Shown: positions 1 to 9,052, counted from the stretch's first letter. The stretch: 64,000 bases of DNA from G963677325 sp963677325 (GCA_963677325.2 CAXXGM010000002.1:1-64000), one strand, 5' to 3'. The notes: generated from the sequence alone by a model not told the origin. Translations and numbers: made by a program.

Positions 1-2
1 TG

Positions 3-584
3 CTTATTGCTTACATTGATGTTCCGAAGGATTTGTTGGAAACTCAGACCAGGAAGGAGATTGCCAATCAGCAGCAGGCCCAGTATGACCAGGAGGCACT
101 CGCCCAGGAAAAAAGAATTGCGGTCATGGAGAAAGCTTCCCGTGCCGATAAACAGAAAGATGTCATCGATGCCAAACTATCTATAGATATCAATAATGAC
201 AGGGCTGAAGCCAAGGTTAAGGAAGCTGACGGCAACAGGCGCTCTATGATTCTTCAGGCTCAGGGGACCAAAGAATCCACAATACTGGTAGCCGATGGCA
301 ATTCATACAAAAGCAAGATCGAGGGCGACGGTATTGCCGCGGCCTACATTGCCCAGAAAGAGGCCATCGGTCAGCAGAATGTGGCAATCATCAAACTTAT
401 GCAGGAGATTGCTGCAGGTAATATTCAGATCGTTCCCCAGATCCTGGTTGAGGGTGGTGAAGGTGGAGCAACCGGCAACCTGTTCAATGCCTGGTTATCT
501 CAGATGATTTCCCAAAACACACCGAAAATTGAAGGGAGAGCTGATAAAACGGTGGAATCATCTGAACCCGGAAGTCAGAAGTAA
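3..584 (+). CDS. SPFH/Band 7 (flotillin-like) protein, C-terminal part
   Basis: The reading frame is already open at the first bases, so the gene begins upstream of the window and only about 193 C-terminal residues are visible. The visible part is a long alanine-, glutamate- and glutamine-rich helical stretch (EIANQQQAQYDQEALAQEKR onward) followed by a glycine-rich tail, the layout of the coiled-coil C-terminal half of flotillin and Band 7 proteins. These are membrane-anchored scaffolds. The SPFH domain and membrane anchor would lie outside the window, so the family call rests on the coiled-coil half and cannot be made more specific. Confidence 0.7.
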   Translation, partial: LIAYIDVPKDLLETQTRKEIANQQQAQYDQEALAQEKRIAVMEKASRADKQKDVIDAKLSIDINNDRAEAKVKEADGNRRSMILQAQGTKESTILVADGNSYKSKIEGDGIAAAYIAQKEAIGQQNVAIIKLMQEIAAGNIQIVPQILVEGGEGGATGNLFNAWLSQMISQNTPKIEGRADKTVESSEPGSQK

Positions 585-743
585 GCACCTCTCACCATAG
601 CAGATATTGAAGGCGCCTCCCCGATTAAGGCTGTGGAGCTTAAATAAGCCCCAAAACCCTTGATTGCGGGTAGGTGCCGTTAGTTGTCTGGTTTTACTTA
701 ATCCCTAGAATTCCTATTTCGGACAGTTCCAATAAATTGTTAT

Positions 744-902
744 CTAAACTGTGATGAAGTACAAACTTTCTGCGATTGAAATTACAACTAAGAAAATCAG
801 GGAGGTTATCCAAAGTCTCTTGTTTTTCTTAACAATTCCAATAAACATGGTAATCAAAAAAACGATTGGAAGACAAAGCCACAGAGCTACAAACAAAATC
901 AT
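744..902 (-). CDS. small two-helix membrane protein (52 aa)
   Basis: An ATG-started frame of 52 codons reads as two hydrophobic segments, about residues 1-23 (MILFVALWLCLPIVFLITMF) and 31-46 (WITSLIFLVVISIAES), joined by a positively charged loop KKNKR. That hairpin pattern is what a real small inner-membrane protein looks like and is unlikely by chance, but there is no family match I can name. It lies alone between the SPFH gene and pyrophosphatase, antisense to both. The opposite strand of the same stretch also has an open frame of similar length, but its translation is not protein-like. Confidence 0.42.
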   Translation of the reverse strand: MILFVALWLCLPIVFLITMFIGIVKKNKRLWITSLIFLVVISIAESLYFITV

Positions 903-1243
903 AGTTTCAAATTTAAAAGTAGGTTATTAAACATCTCTTTTTTGAATTGACTAATATACATTTGTTATCTCAACCACTAAAAAGGCAACCTCATACACGG
1001 CTTCTCTCAGTAAAAGATTTTAACTGCCAGGTCTTCCATGAGTGATGCATAAAATTGATTAAATCAACATAAAACTTCATCAAATCTACCTAATAATTAT
1101 CTTTTATCCGACAACAGGGAGATTTCTCATCATATTTTTTGAATAAAAACGAAACAGGAAAAATCGAATCATTCGTTGTCCTCGCCTATTCATTCATAAA
1201 AGAATCTCAGAATAGCAGGAATATACCTTCTCAGGAGTTTATT

Positions 1244-1300
1244 CGTACTTTACTCGTACTTTATTCGTATAGGATCGAGTAAAGTACGAACAAAGTACGG
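1244..1300. repeat. 11-bp-phased inverted repeat element, copy 1
   Basis: Left arm: units cgtactttact and cgtactttatt at 1244-1265. Right arm: cgagtaaagta and cgaacaaagta at 1276-1297. Units repeat every 11 bp exactly and the right arm is the reverse complement of the left with a few mismatches, so the RNA or single strand would fold into a hairpin of about two phased turns. It lies upstream of pyrophosphatase, more than 170 bases from the start codon. Related elements occur at 21923-22052 and 37426-37556. Confidence 0.75.
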
Positions 1301-1473
1301 GGAGGATATGGTCAGAAGTAGAGGTTTAGACTTCTTGTGATAAACAAAAACCAAATGCTGGAAAATTCTTTTTGAAAAGATTCACCCGAAGAATGACAAG
1401 CTGTTCTTTCCAAATTTTTTGATGAAGAACAACAAAATCAAGGTACCGATTGTTTGAAGCAGAAAAGATTAAA

Positions 1474-2148
1474 ATGTCTGATAAATTTTCTGATCCCATA
1501 GGGAGATTGATGGGGCTGCGTTATAAATCGCATCCCTGGCATGGGGTTTTTATTGGGAATAATGCCCCGGAGAAAGTAACGGCTTTTATCGAGGTAGTGC
1601 CCACCGACACCGTTAAATACGAGGTTGATAAAGATACCGGCTATCTTAAAATAGATCGTCCCCAGCAATTTTCCAGCGTATGCCCGGCATTATATGGTTT
1701 CATACCCCAGACCTACTGCGGCAAAAGAGTGGGTGATTTTTGCTCTGAAAAATCAGGACAGGCTGGAATAAAAGGAGACGGCGACCCATTGGACATTGTT
1801 GTTTTAACCGAGAAATCTATTCATCACGGTGATATCCTTGTGACAGTAAAACCAATAGGAGGTTTCAGGATGATCGATGGGAACCAGGCTGATGATAAAA
1901 TTATTGCCGTATTGGTCAATGATTTTGTCTATTCTCATTATGTATCCTACAAAGATGTACCCGAACCAATTATCAATCGTTTGAAGCACTACTTTCTGAC
2001 TTACAAGGATCTTCCCGGGGATGAAAAAAAGTCAGTGATCACCCATGTCTATGACCGCGAAGAAGCATTTGAGGTGATTCGATTGTCGATAGAAGATTAC
2101 AATACAAGATTTGAAAATCTTGGAAAGTTTGTGATTGGGGAGGATTAG
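1474..2148 (+). CDS. ppa: inorganic pyrophosphatase (family I)
   Basis: Hydrolyses pyrophosphate to phosphate in the cytoplasm, pulling biosynthetic reactions forward. The family I signature is present as GDGDPLDIVVL around residue 100, carrying the metal-binding aspartates. The ATG at 1474 (MSDKFSDPIGRLMGLRYKSH) is preferred over an in-frame TTG eight codons earlier, giving 224 residues. Its length and motif context fit the slightly longer Bacteroidota pyrophosphatases rather than the 175-residue E. coli type. It runs convergent with folA, leaving only 3 bases between the stop codons. The function call is secure. Confidence 0.93.
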   Translation: MSDKFSDPIGRLMGLRYKSHPWHGVFIGNNAPEKVTAFIEVVPTDTVKYEVDKDTGYLKIDRPQQFSSVCPALYGFIPQTYCGKRVGDFCSEKSGQAGIKGDGDPLDIVVLTEKSIHHGDILVTVKPIGGFRMIDGNQADDKIIAVLVNDFVYSHYVSYKDVPEPIINRLKHYFLTYKDLPGDEKKSVITHVYDREEAFEVIRLSIEDYNTRFENLGKFVIGED

Positions 2149-2151
2149 GCT

Positions 2152-2646
2152 TTACTTCCTGACAAGATCAATATTGGAGTATTCAAAACCATTTTTTTCA
2201 TCGCGAAGGTCTTCTCGATTTACTTCTTTCCATTCGTCAAAATTGATATTTGGGAAGAAGGTGTCAGCCTCAAAATCCTGGTGGACCATTGTGAGAAACA
2301 GCTTACCGGCAATCGGATAGAATTGCCTGTATATCATCCCTCCGCCAATGATAAAAGCGACCGGTTCATCCTTGACCAGTTCGATGACTTCATCAATTGA
2401 GTTTACGGTTTCGCAGCCTTTAAAGGTTTCTCCCGGAATGTCGGTTACGACAATGTTTCGTCGGTTGGGCAAAGGGCCATTGGGCAGAGAGAATAACGTC
2501 TTTTTGCCCATGATAACCGGATGCCCCTGTGTTATTCGCTTGAATCGTTTCAGATCATTCGGAAGGTGAAACAACAGTTCATTATTTTTCCCTATTGCAA
2601 AATTCTGTGCGATGGCGACTATAATGGCGAGATTAGAATGGATCAT
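2152..2646 (-). CDS. folA: dihydrofolate reductase
   Basis: Reduces dihydrofolate to tetrahydrofolate with NADPH. The 164 residues cover the whole family: N-terminal IIVAIAQNFAIGKNNELLFH (substrate loop with Asn and Leu), LPNDLKRFKRITQGHPVIMG around residues 28-47, and the cofactor loop IIGGGMIYRQF near residue 100. It lies directly downstream of thyA on the same strand (31 bases apart), the classic pairing in which thymidylate synthase produces the dihydrofolate that this enzyme recycles. Co-transcription with thyA is likely. Confidence 0.95.
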   Translation of the reverse strand: MIHSNLAIIVAIAQNFAIGKNNELLFHLPNDLKRFKRITQGHPVIMGKKTLFSLPNGPLPNRRNIVVTDIPGETFKGCETVNSIDEVIELVKDEPVAFIIGGGMIYRQFYPIAGKLFLTMVHQDFEADTFFPNINFDEWKEVNREDLRDEKNGFEYSNIDLVRK

Positions 2647-2677
2647 AATAATTAACCAGAATGGAAAAAAGTTTATT

Positions 2678-3472
2678 TTAAACGGATACTTCCCCCTTTA
2701 TATGAGGGTGGCTCTGATAATTGATAAGTTCAAAATCACTGTATTTGAAATTGAAGATATCCTTTACCTCAGGATTAATCACCATCCGCGGCAACGTGTA
2801 CGGCTCTCTGGTAAGTTGAAGCTTCACCTGGTCAAGATGATTATTGTACACATGAGCATCTCCAAGGGTATGGATAAATTCACCGGGTTTCAATCCGGTA
2901 ACCTGGGCCATCATCATCGTCAGCAAGGCATAAGAGGCAATGTTGAATGGAATTCCCAGAAAAACATCAGCGCTTCGCTGATATAGCTGGCACGAGAGTT
3001 TCCCCTGATTCACATAAAACTGAAAAAGGATATGGCATGGGGGCAAATTCATTTTATCCAGCTCCCCGACATTCCATGCGCTGACAATCAATCGCCTGGA
3101 TTCCGGATGACTTTTGATATCCTGAACCACTTTGGTAATCTGATCTACATGGCCCCCTTCGGGTACAGGCCAGCTGCGCCATTGATATCCGTAGATATGG
3201 CCAAGATTTCCATCCTTATCGGCCCATTCATTCCAAATTCTGACTCCGTTTTCCTGAAGATAACCGATGTTGGTATCCCCGTTTAAAAACCAGAGCAATT
3301 CATGTATGATCGATTTCAGGTGAATTTTCTTTGTGGTAATAACAGGAAACCCTTCAGCAAGATCAAAACGCATCTGATATCCAAAAATACTCAGAGTTCC
3401 TGTCCCGGTCCGGTCCTGGCGGGGTGCTCCCTTCTCCAGAACCTGTTTAAGAAGATCAAGGTATTGTTTCAT
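2678..3472 (-). CDS. thyA: thymidylate synthase
   Basis: Converts dUMP to dTMP using methylenetetrahydrofolate. At 264 residues it matches the E. coli-size ThyA. Visible motifs are the folate and phosphate loop RQDRTGTGTLSIFGYQMRFD near the N terminus, the catalytic cysteine in LPPCHILFQFYV at about residue 146, the arginine-rich CQLYQRSADVFLGIPFNIAS and the C-terminal HPHIKGEVSV. It is upstream of folA on the same strand. Nothing is missing from the active site. Confidence 0.96.
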   Translation of the reverse strand: MKQYLDLLKQVLEKGAPRQDRTGTGTLSIFGYQMRFDLAEGFPVITTKKIHLKSIIHELLWFLNGDTNIGYLQENGVRIWNEWADKDGNLGHIYGYQWRSWPVPEGGHVDQITKVVQDIKSHPESRRLIVSAWNVGELDKMNLPPCHILFQFYVNQGKLSCQLYQRSADVFLGIPFNIASYALLTMMMAQVTGLKPGEFIHTLGDAHVYNNHLDQVKLQLTREPYTLPRMVINPEVKDIFNFKYSDFELINYQSHPHIKGEVSV

Positions 3473-3512
3473 AAGTGGTATTTTTTGCTGATAATGACCT
3501 CAACGGCACAGG

Positions 3513-4115
3513 TCATGCCTTTCTCTTTTTGATCTCATCACGGATCTTTGAGGCTTTTTCGTAATTTTCTTCAGCGATCGCGGCATCAAGCAAATCATTT
3601 AATTCCTCAATTGAATATTCTACATAATTTATATGCCCCGGCCGTTCGGGCTTTGTTTCGCTGCGTTCCATATTTTCACTTTCAGGGCTTCCTTCCTCAA
3701 AATCCATGATGATCCCTGCTTTTTCAATGATTTCTTCCGTTGTGTAAATAGGACATTCAAATCTTAAGGCCAGAGCGATCGCATCGGAGGTGCGCGAATC
3801 CACCCGGATGCGATTCTTATTTTGTTCGCATACTATTTCGGCATAAAAAATACCCTCCTCAAGTTTATGAATCAGCACCTCAACAACAACGATATTAAAA
3901 GCAAGCGCCACATTGAGGAAGAGGTCGTGCGTTAAAGGCCGGGGAGGCTTAAGCCCTTCAAGCTGAATGGCAATGGCCTGTGCTTCCACAGCCCCTATAA
4001 TAATGGGTATTCTTCTTGTTCCCTCGACCTCAGAAAGTACAAGAGCATACGCGCCTGTTTGTGTCTGACTGTACGATAATCCAAGGATATTTAATTTTAC
4101 TTTTTTCATTACCAA
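3513..4115 (-). CDS. bifunctional nuclease (DUF151) domain protein with UVR motif
   Basis: Two domains are visible. Residues 1-135 form the BFN/DUF151 fold (ALVLSEVEGTRRIPIIIG, then IRVDSRTSDAIALALRFECP), a family with reported nuclease activity in some members. Residues 165-200 (SIEELNDLLDAAIAEENYEK) match the short UVR helical motif of UvrB and UvrC. This fusion is common in Bacteroidota and Chlorobi. It sits upstream of thyA on the same strand with a 40-base gap. A second possible start is the Met at residue 3. Substrate and role in this organism are unknown. Confidence 0.85.
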   Translation of the reverse strand: MVMKKVKLNILGLSYSQTQTGAYALVLSEVEGTRRIPIIIGAVEAQAIAIQLEGLKPPRPLTHDLFLNVALAFNIVVVEVLIHKLEEGIFYAEIVCEQNKNRIRVDSRTSDAIALALRFECPIYTTEEIIEKAGIIMDFEEGSPESENMERSETKPERPGHINYVEYSIEELNDLLDAAIAEENYEKASKIRDEIKKRKA

Positions 4116-4293
4116 ACAATAGATATAAGAGCAAATATAAGATAGTTTCTCTTTAAATAAGAATTTATGCTAGTCAAATGTGTCCATCTAAGTTAATAAT
4201 CTTAACCGGATTTAGGAAATCAACCTTTCATTTTTTGATTGGACTTTCCATTCTTATTTTCATTTCCCTCACGGCTAATAAACCATTAGTGTT

Positions 4294-5070
4294 TTATTTT
4301 GTTCGAACATAAACCAAAGTAGTATTTTTCTTTCCGGATTCTCGTTCATCAATCTCAAACTGGCCAAAACTTTTAATCAGGGGGACCAGCTTTTTAAAAC
4401 CAAAATTCCTGGGATCAAAATCCGGCTGTTTTTTAAGTATAAGATTCCCAAGATCCCCAAGGAAGGCCCATCCGTTTTCATCGGCCAGATCGTTGATGCT
4501 GTTTGAAATCACCCTTGCAAGTTCTCTATTGACCTGACTTATCAATTCTTCTCTTGACGAAGCGGTTTCTTTCGATTGGGCTTTTGATTTCTTTTTCTGA
4601 ACAACAGCAGGTTTCGGAATGACTTCTGAAGGCTTTAGAATTTCAAGATAAATAAATTTGTCACAAGCTGCGATAAATGAAACCGGAGTTTTTTTCTCCC
4701 CGATACCGAAAACCTTCATACCTGCTTCCCGAAGCCGGGTTGCCAGACGGGTAAAATCGCTGTCACTGGATACCAGGCAAAATCCTTCGACCCTCCCGGT
4801 ATAAAGAATATCCATCGCATCGATGATCATGGCCGAATCCGTAGCATTTTTACCGCTGGTATAAGCATATTGCTGAATGGGGGTAATGCCGTTCTCCAGC
4901 AAGACGGTTTTCCAGCCCGAAGCGGTAGGTTTGGTCCAGTCAGCATAGATCCTTTTAAACGTGGGAGTACCGTATTTGGCTATTTCGGCCAGCATCTCCT
5001 TTACATTTGAATACGGTACATTATCAGCATCAATCAATACAGCAAGTTTGGGATCTTGAATTGTTTCCAT
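4294..5070 (-). CDS. NYN (PIN-like) domain protein with C-terminal LOTUS/OST-HTH domain
   Basis: The N-terminal half is a NYN/LabA-type PIN-like nuclease fold: LAVLIDADNVPYS (first acidic site), NATDSAMIIDAMDILY (second) and GFCLVSSDSDFTRLATRLRE (third), i.e. a complete set of metal-binding aspartates. A basic linker follows (about residues 160-180), then a C-terminal region of about 75 residues (ELISQVNRELARVI to the end) typical of OST-HTH/LOTUS RNA-binding domains. The combination suggests an RNA-directed nuclease, but no substrate can be read from the sequence. The start at METIQDPK is chosen; an ATG four codons upstream is also possible. Confidence 0.82.
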   Translation of the reverse strand: METIQDPKLAVLIDADNVPYSNVKEMLAEIAKYGTPTFKRIYADWTKPTASGWKTVLLENGITPIQQYAYTSGKNATDSAMIIDAMDILYTGRVEGFCLVSSDSDFTRLATRLREAGMKVFGIGEKKTPVSFIAACDKFIYLEILKPSEVIPKPAVVQKKKSKAQSKETASSREELISQVNRELARVISNSINDLADENGWAFLGDLGNLILKKQPDFDPRNFGFKKLVPLIKSFGQFEIDERESGKKNTTLVYVRTK

Positions 5071-5241
5071 AAAATAAAGCAATTTTAATAATCACAGCTA
5101 ATTAATACGAATAATGAACCTCTTAAAATTTTAGTATCCAAATTCTTTAGTAAAGATAAGATAAATTCGGATATTATGTTTCTAAATATTTCAGGATACA
5201 CAGGGGAGATTGAAAAAAGAAGTTATTCAATTGAATCGCTA

Positions 5242-6246
5242 TTATTCTTCAATTTTAATTCCCTTGGTATATTCAACCTGGTAATTACCGTTTTCGTCAT
5301 TAAAGATCAGATAAGCCTCCAATTCCGGATGTTTTTTCAGAAGTTCTCTTGTTTTTTCAAGACCTGTTACCATACAAGGTGTGTCATAAGCATCGGCGGT
5401 AAGGGCATCCGGGGCAACAATCGTCACACTTAGCAGCTTGTTCTTGATTGGCTTACCGGTATGGGGATCAATTATATGAGAATATTTTATTCCATTTTCC
5501 TCAAAATAATTTCTGTAATTTCCTGCAGTGGTCATGGCTTTGTTATCCAGGGCCAGAATAGTCTGAAGTTCTTCACCCGGCCGGTCGGTGTAAGAGGGTT
5601 TATCCACCCCGATCCGCCATAATTTCCCTTTATCATTTTTGCCTTTGGCCCTTACCTCTCCACCGATTTCAACCATATAATTCCGGATCCCTTTCTTTTC
5701 AAAATAATCACAGACGATATCTACCGAATACCCCTGTGCTATTCCATTCATATCCAAAGTGATCCCCGGATTGTCCTTGATCAGCCTCTTGCCAGAGATC
5801 CTTATTTTACTCATGCCGACATATTGCTTCAGGCTGTCGATGTTGGGTGACTTCTCTCTCTTACCTCCAGGGCCAAATCCCCAGGCATTTACAAGAGGGG
5901 CGATGGTCAGATCAAATGCTCCGTCAGATGCTTGATAAACCTCAAGAGATTTCTTAAAAACAACTTCGAACATGTCATTGATTTCAACTGTTGGGTCATT
6001 CCTGTTGATCCGGCTGATAATTGAATTGGGAATATATTCCGAGAAGGTCAGATCAAATGCTTTAAGAATTGAATCAATTTGAGTACTGAAATCATTTTCT
6101 TCAGCTGTTTCATAAGTGATATGGTAGGTTGTGCCTTGGGCATTTCCTGCCACATGCTTGTAAATTAAAGGCGGGTTAGAGGCACAGCTGCTGATCAAAG
6201 CAACAGTCATAGACAAAAAGCCAAGGGTGTAGAAGAGTTTACGCAT
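5242..6246 (-). CDS. apbE: FAD:protein FMN transferase (ApbE family lipoprotein)
   Basis: Transfers FMN covalently to threonine residues of flavoproteins such as the NQR and RNF complexes. The protein begins with a lipoprotein signal (MRKLFYTLGFLSMTVALISS followed by Cys21), so it should be tethered on the outer face of the inner membrane. ApbE features include TTYHITYE near residue 40, LTIAPLVNAWGFGPGG around 120, GITLDMNGIAQGYSVD and the metal-binding end SVTIVAPDALTADAYDT. At 334 residues the length is normal. It overlaps the start region of the upstream reductase gene by 8 bases, so the two are probably one transcript. Confidence 0.93.
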   Translation of the reverse strand: MRKLFYTLGFLSMTVALISSCASNPPLIYKHVAGNAQGTTYHITYETAEENDFSTQIDSILKAFDLTFSEYIPNSIISRINRNDPTVEINDMFEVVFKKSLEVYQASDGAFDLTIAPLVNAWGFGPGGKREKSPNIDSLKQYVGMSKIRISGKRLIKDNPGITLDMNGIAQGYSVDIVCDYFEKKGIRNYMVEIGGEVRAKGKNDKGKLWRIGVDKPSYTDRPGEELQTILALDNKAMTTAGNYRNYFEENGIKYSHIIDPHTGKPIKNKLLSVTIVAPDALTADAYDTPCMVTGLEKTRELLKKHPELEAYLIFNDENGNYQVEYTKGIKIEE

Positions 6247-6772
6247 TTTTAAAATTATATTTTAATTCCATGACGCCATGGTCGTAAAGTTTGTTTCCGG
6301 TTAACTCCAATTTTTTAATTATATCTGATGTTTCAAAAAGAGGAATACCTTCACCAAGCACGACAGGCATAGCAAACAGAATCAGTTCGTCAATCAAATT
6401 ATGTCTTAAAAAGAAAGAGTTGACCTGGCTGCCCCCAATCAGCCAAATATCCCGACCCGTTTCATTTTTAAGATTCTGAATGAATGAAAGGTGGTCGTGG
6501 GAAACAAAGGTTACATGATCATCTTTTTTTAATTCAGTATTCCTGGTAAAAACATAATTCATTTTCTTCCGGTAAGGGAATTCAGAGCCAAAATTCAATA
6601 TCTGCCGATAAGTGGAGTTTCCCATGATCGTAATATCGACAGAATCAAGAAACTCAGCATAACCATAATCCTGATCAGGAGAATTGAAATCATTGAGCCA
6701 ATCGATGTTGCCATCCGGTCCGGCAATTTTTCCGTCGAGACTGCTTGCAATATAAAGTTTTATTTTTCTCAT
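6239..6772 (-). CDS. dihydrofolate-reductase-like / RibD C-terminal domain protein
   Basis: A 177-residue protein of the RibD C-terminal fold, like Bacillus YyaP and YwjB: MRKIKLYIASSLDGKIAGPD at the start, then ITIMGNSTYRQIL, DIWLIGGSQVNSFFL and the end LTGNKLYDHGVMELKY. The fold binds NAD(P)H, but the substrate of these single-domain members is not established. The gene overlaps apbE by 8 bases on the same strand. It is distinct from folA at 2152-2646 and lacks the folate-site motifs, so it should not be called dihydrofolate reductase without evidence. Confidence 0.85.
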   Translation of the reverse strand: MRKIKLYIASSLDGKIAGPDGNIDWLNDFNSPDQDYGYAEFLDSVDITIMGNSTYRQILNFGSEFPYRKKMNYVFTRNTELKKDDHVTFVSHDHLSFIQNLKNETGRDIWLIGGSQVNSFFLRHNLIDELILFAMPVVLGEGIPLFETSDIIKKLELTGNKLYDHGVMELKYNFKNA

Positions 6773-7033
6773 TTTCTGTATGACAAAGATATTGTTATTG
6801 ATAAAACCATTAATCGGGTTGTAGGTTGAGTTTATTAATTTAAAGAAAAAATGATAATTATTGCTAGAAATACGATTTTATTAATGAGGTCGGGGTGGTG
6901 AAAAAAGTATGGAAGAGAAGATGTTGAAATGCCCATTCCATGGGATGAATAGTCTTCATTAACATTTTAAAATCACCGCATTGGAAAAGAAAAATATAAG
7001 AATGAGAGAAAGTGCAAAATGGAAATAATGTAT

Positions 7034-7041
7034 TATCTTTG
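7034..7041 (+). promoter_or_regulatory. -7 box of Bacteroidota type for ssrA
   Basis: TATCTTTG ends 11 bases before the mature 5' end of tmRNA, which fits the TAnnTTTG -7 element recognised by the primary sigma factor of this phylum. No clear TTTG box is seen 19 bases further upstream. Confidence 0.55.
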
Positions 7042-7052
7042 TTGTCCCAATA

Positions 7053-7449
7053 GGGGCTGACCGGTTTTGACAGCGGGCAGAAGAGGTGCGTAAGCATGCC
7101 GGGCTTTGAGTTTTGGCCCGTAAATCCTAATTCTCAAAAAATTAGTTGGCGAAAATAATTTTGCTCTTGCCGCTTAATCGAAGTAACAGTAGATAAGCTA
7201 ATCCGGCATAAGATGCTGGAGTGAGACATCTCCCGGGTGCTGTTGTCCCGAAGCGGCCCGATCAGGAGGTGCAGTAATATCGGGGATAATCGGCTGGAAG
7301 CTCCGGTCAGCTGATGAAAACAAAGGAGATAAGGTGTGAATGGGTAGCCCTGAGCCAGCTCACATCCGACAATCAAAGAAGGGATAAGCATGAAGAAAGC
7401 GTATTGCTTCCTCGTTTGGACCGGGGTTCGACTCCCCGCAGCTCCACTA
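7053..7449 (+). ncRNA. ssrA: transfer-messenger RNA (tmRNA)
   Basis: The 5' end GGGGCTGACCGGTTTTGACA and the 3' end with the T-arm (GGTTCGACTCCCC) and AGCTCCA are the tRNA-like ends of one-piece tmRNA. The acceptor pairs GGGGCT with AGCTCC. The tag frame starts after TTAGTT and reads GGC GAA AAT AAT TTT GCT CTT GCC GCT TAA at 7148-7177, giving the tag GENNFALAA with the ALAA degradation end recognised by Clp proteases. The 3' CCA is not encoded (ACTA is found), so it must be added. The RNA rescues stalled ribosomes together with SmpB. Open frames read across this region are not genes. Confidence 0.97.
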
Positions 7450-7528
7450 AGAATAAATTTAATCATCGAAAACGAATGCTTTGACTGTATTCGTTTTTAT
7501 TTTTGTCAACATTTTAAGATTTTGGATT

Positions 7529-9052
7529 ATGCGAAGAAAAATTCAAATGAGCTGTTGCCTTGTTCTTTTTTTAATTATCACTTCAATGGCTGGAAATGTC
7601 AATCGGGTAAATCTCCTGCCTAAGCCAAAGTCAATCCAGGTTAGCGATGAAGTTTTTAACATGAAACGGGTTTTCCGGCTTGAAAACTCATCATTTAAAT
7701 ACAGCTATGCACAGTTCTTAAATACTGCATATTATCAGGGACTGAATTACAAGTGTATAAATTCATCGGATAATAACAGTGAGATCAAAATTAAGAAGTC
7801 ACAAGACAAAAAAAACAACGAAAGTTACATCTTAACAATCGGCCCGAAAGGCATTGAGATTGATGCTTCGGACCATGCCGGGGTGTTGTATGCCATTCAA
7901 ACTCTTAAACAAATCTTAGTACAGGCATGGAATGGTAAAGAGTTTATTATTCCTTGTCTGAAAATAGAAGATGAGCCAGCGCTACCAATGAGAGGTTTTA
8001 TGCTTGATGCAAGCCGCCATATTCAACCTGTAGCCACAGTGAAATATATTCTCGACTATATGTTGAGTATGAAACTGAATGTTTTTCATTGGCATCTATC
8101 CGACGATGAAGGCTGGCGTATTCAAAGTTTGAAATATCCTGAATTAAACCAGATTGGCTCATTTATAAATTCGGGCAATGACAAGGAAAGTAATGGTTTT
8201 TATACTGTGGAAGAAATTCAGGGAATAATTACTTATGCAAGAGATCGCAATATTGAGATTATTCCCGAATTTGATATCCCCGGACACTCGAATGCTGCTC
8301 TTGAAGCATTTCCTCAACTACGATGTCCGCATGATCCCAAATCGACTGCCTTTTGCGCCGGAAACCCACAGAGCTACAGCCTGATAAAAGGTATCTACAG
8401 TGAAATGATAGATATTTTTAAGCCTCGGTATATCCATATTGGCGGCGACGAACGGCAAAAGGACTTGTGGAATAAATGTGATCTGTGCAACTCCAAAATG
8501 AAAGAATTGGGTGTGAACAATGAAAATGATCTTCAAAACAAGATGCTGCAGGAAATATCGAACTTCATACATTCCAAAAGAGTAAAAACCATTTCCTGGG
8601 CCGAAAACCTTGATGGCGGTATTGCAGATGGACAAATTATTCAATCCTGGCGGTTAAAGGAGGAAGCTTATAAGTCAATCAAAAAAGGACATTATGTCTA
8701 TAGTTCTGATAATCAAGAGTGTTATCTTGATTATCCTGAGAACAAGGCTGATTCAGAAAGCAAGCCCAAATGGATGCCTGTTTTATCGATCGAAAAAGTG
8801 TACAATTTCAATCCTATTCCTCAAGGACTTACTAAAGAGGAAGAGAAAATGGTACTTGGCAGTGAATGTGCATTATGGACTGAATTGATCACAGTGGATA
8901 AAATTTATCCGCAAATAAAAGGCCGGATGGAAGCTCATGCAGAGAAATGCTGGATACAAAAAGAGCAGAAAGATTTCCCTGACTTTTCTAAACGATTGAA
9001 TGCGCTAAGTGAATATTTCAAACTTCAATTTTACCACGAGGAGGTTAATTAA
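7529..9052 (+). CDS. family GH20 beta-N-acetylhexosaminidase
   Basis: Removes terminal N-acetylglucosamine or N-acetylgalactosamine from glycans. After a signal peptide (MRRKIQMSCCLVLFLIITSM) comes the GH20b N-terminal domain (LLPKPKSIQVSDEVF onward, residues 30-145), then the catalytic barrel: MRGFMLDASRHIQPV, FHWHLSDDEGWRIQ, IIPEFDIPGHSNAALEAFP and the catalytic Asp-Glu pair in IHIGGDERQKDLW. The C-terminal ALWTELI completes the active site. At about 507 residues it is a compact member without extra domains. Export to the periplasm is expected. The ATG at 7529 is chosen because the TTG further upstream adds a non-signal segment. It stands alone after ssrA. Confidence 0.93.
   Translation: MRRKIQMSCCLVLFLIITSMAGNVNRVNLLPKPKSIQVSDEVFNMKRVFRLENSSFKYSYAQFLNTAYYQGLNYKCINSSDNNSEIKIKKSQDKKNNESYILTIGPKGIEIDASDHAGVLYAIQTLKQILVQAWNGKEFIIPCLKIEDEPALPMRGFMLDASRHIQPVATVKYILDYMLSMKLNVFHWHLSDDEGWRIQSLKYPELNQIGSFINSGNDKESNGFYTVEEIQGIITYARDRNIEIIPEFDIPGHSNAALEAFPQLRCPHDPKSTAFCAGNPQSYSLIKGIYSEMIDIFKPRYIHIGGDERQKDLWNKCDLCNSKMKELGVNNENDLQNKMLQEISNFIHSKRVKTISWAENLDGGIADGQIIQSWRLKEEAYKSIKKGHYVYSSDNQECYLDYPENKADSESKPKWMPVLSIEKVYNFNPIPQGLTKEEEKMVLGSECALWTELITVDKIYPQIKGRMEAHAEKCWIQKEQKDFPDFSKRLNALSEYFKLQFYHEEVN

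Larger units (their letters stand above)
585..1473. other. long intergenic region
   Basis: About 890 bases between the SPFH gene and pyrophosphatase. Besides the possible small membrane protein at 744-902 and the phased repeat at 1244-1300, I see only AT-rich sequence with no RNA gene, no convincing terminator after the SPFH gene and no clear promoter. Confidence 0.5.

Noticed and set aside
6864..7097. A minus-strand frame of 77 codons before ssrA
   Set aside because: It covers the tmRNA promoter and 5' end and its translation has no conserved pattern.
7134..7466. A minus-strand open frame of 110 codons
   Set aside because: It lies within the tmRNA gene on the opposite strand and has no protein-like features.
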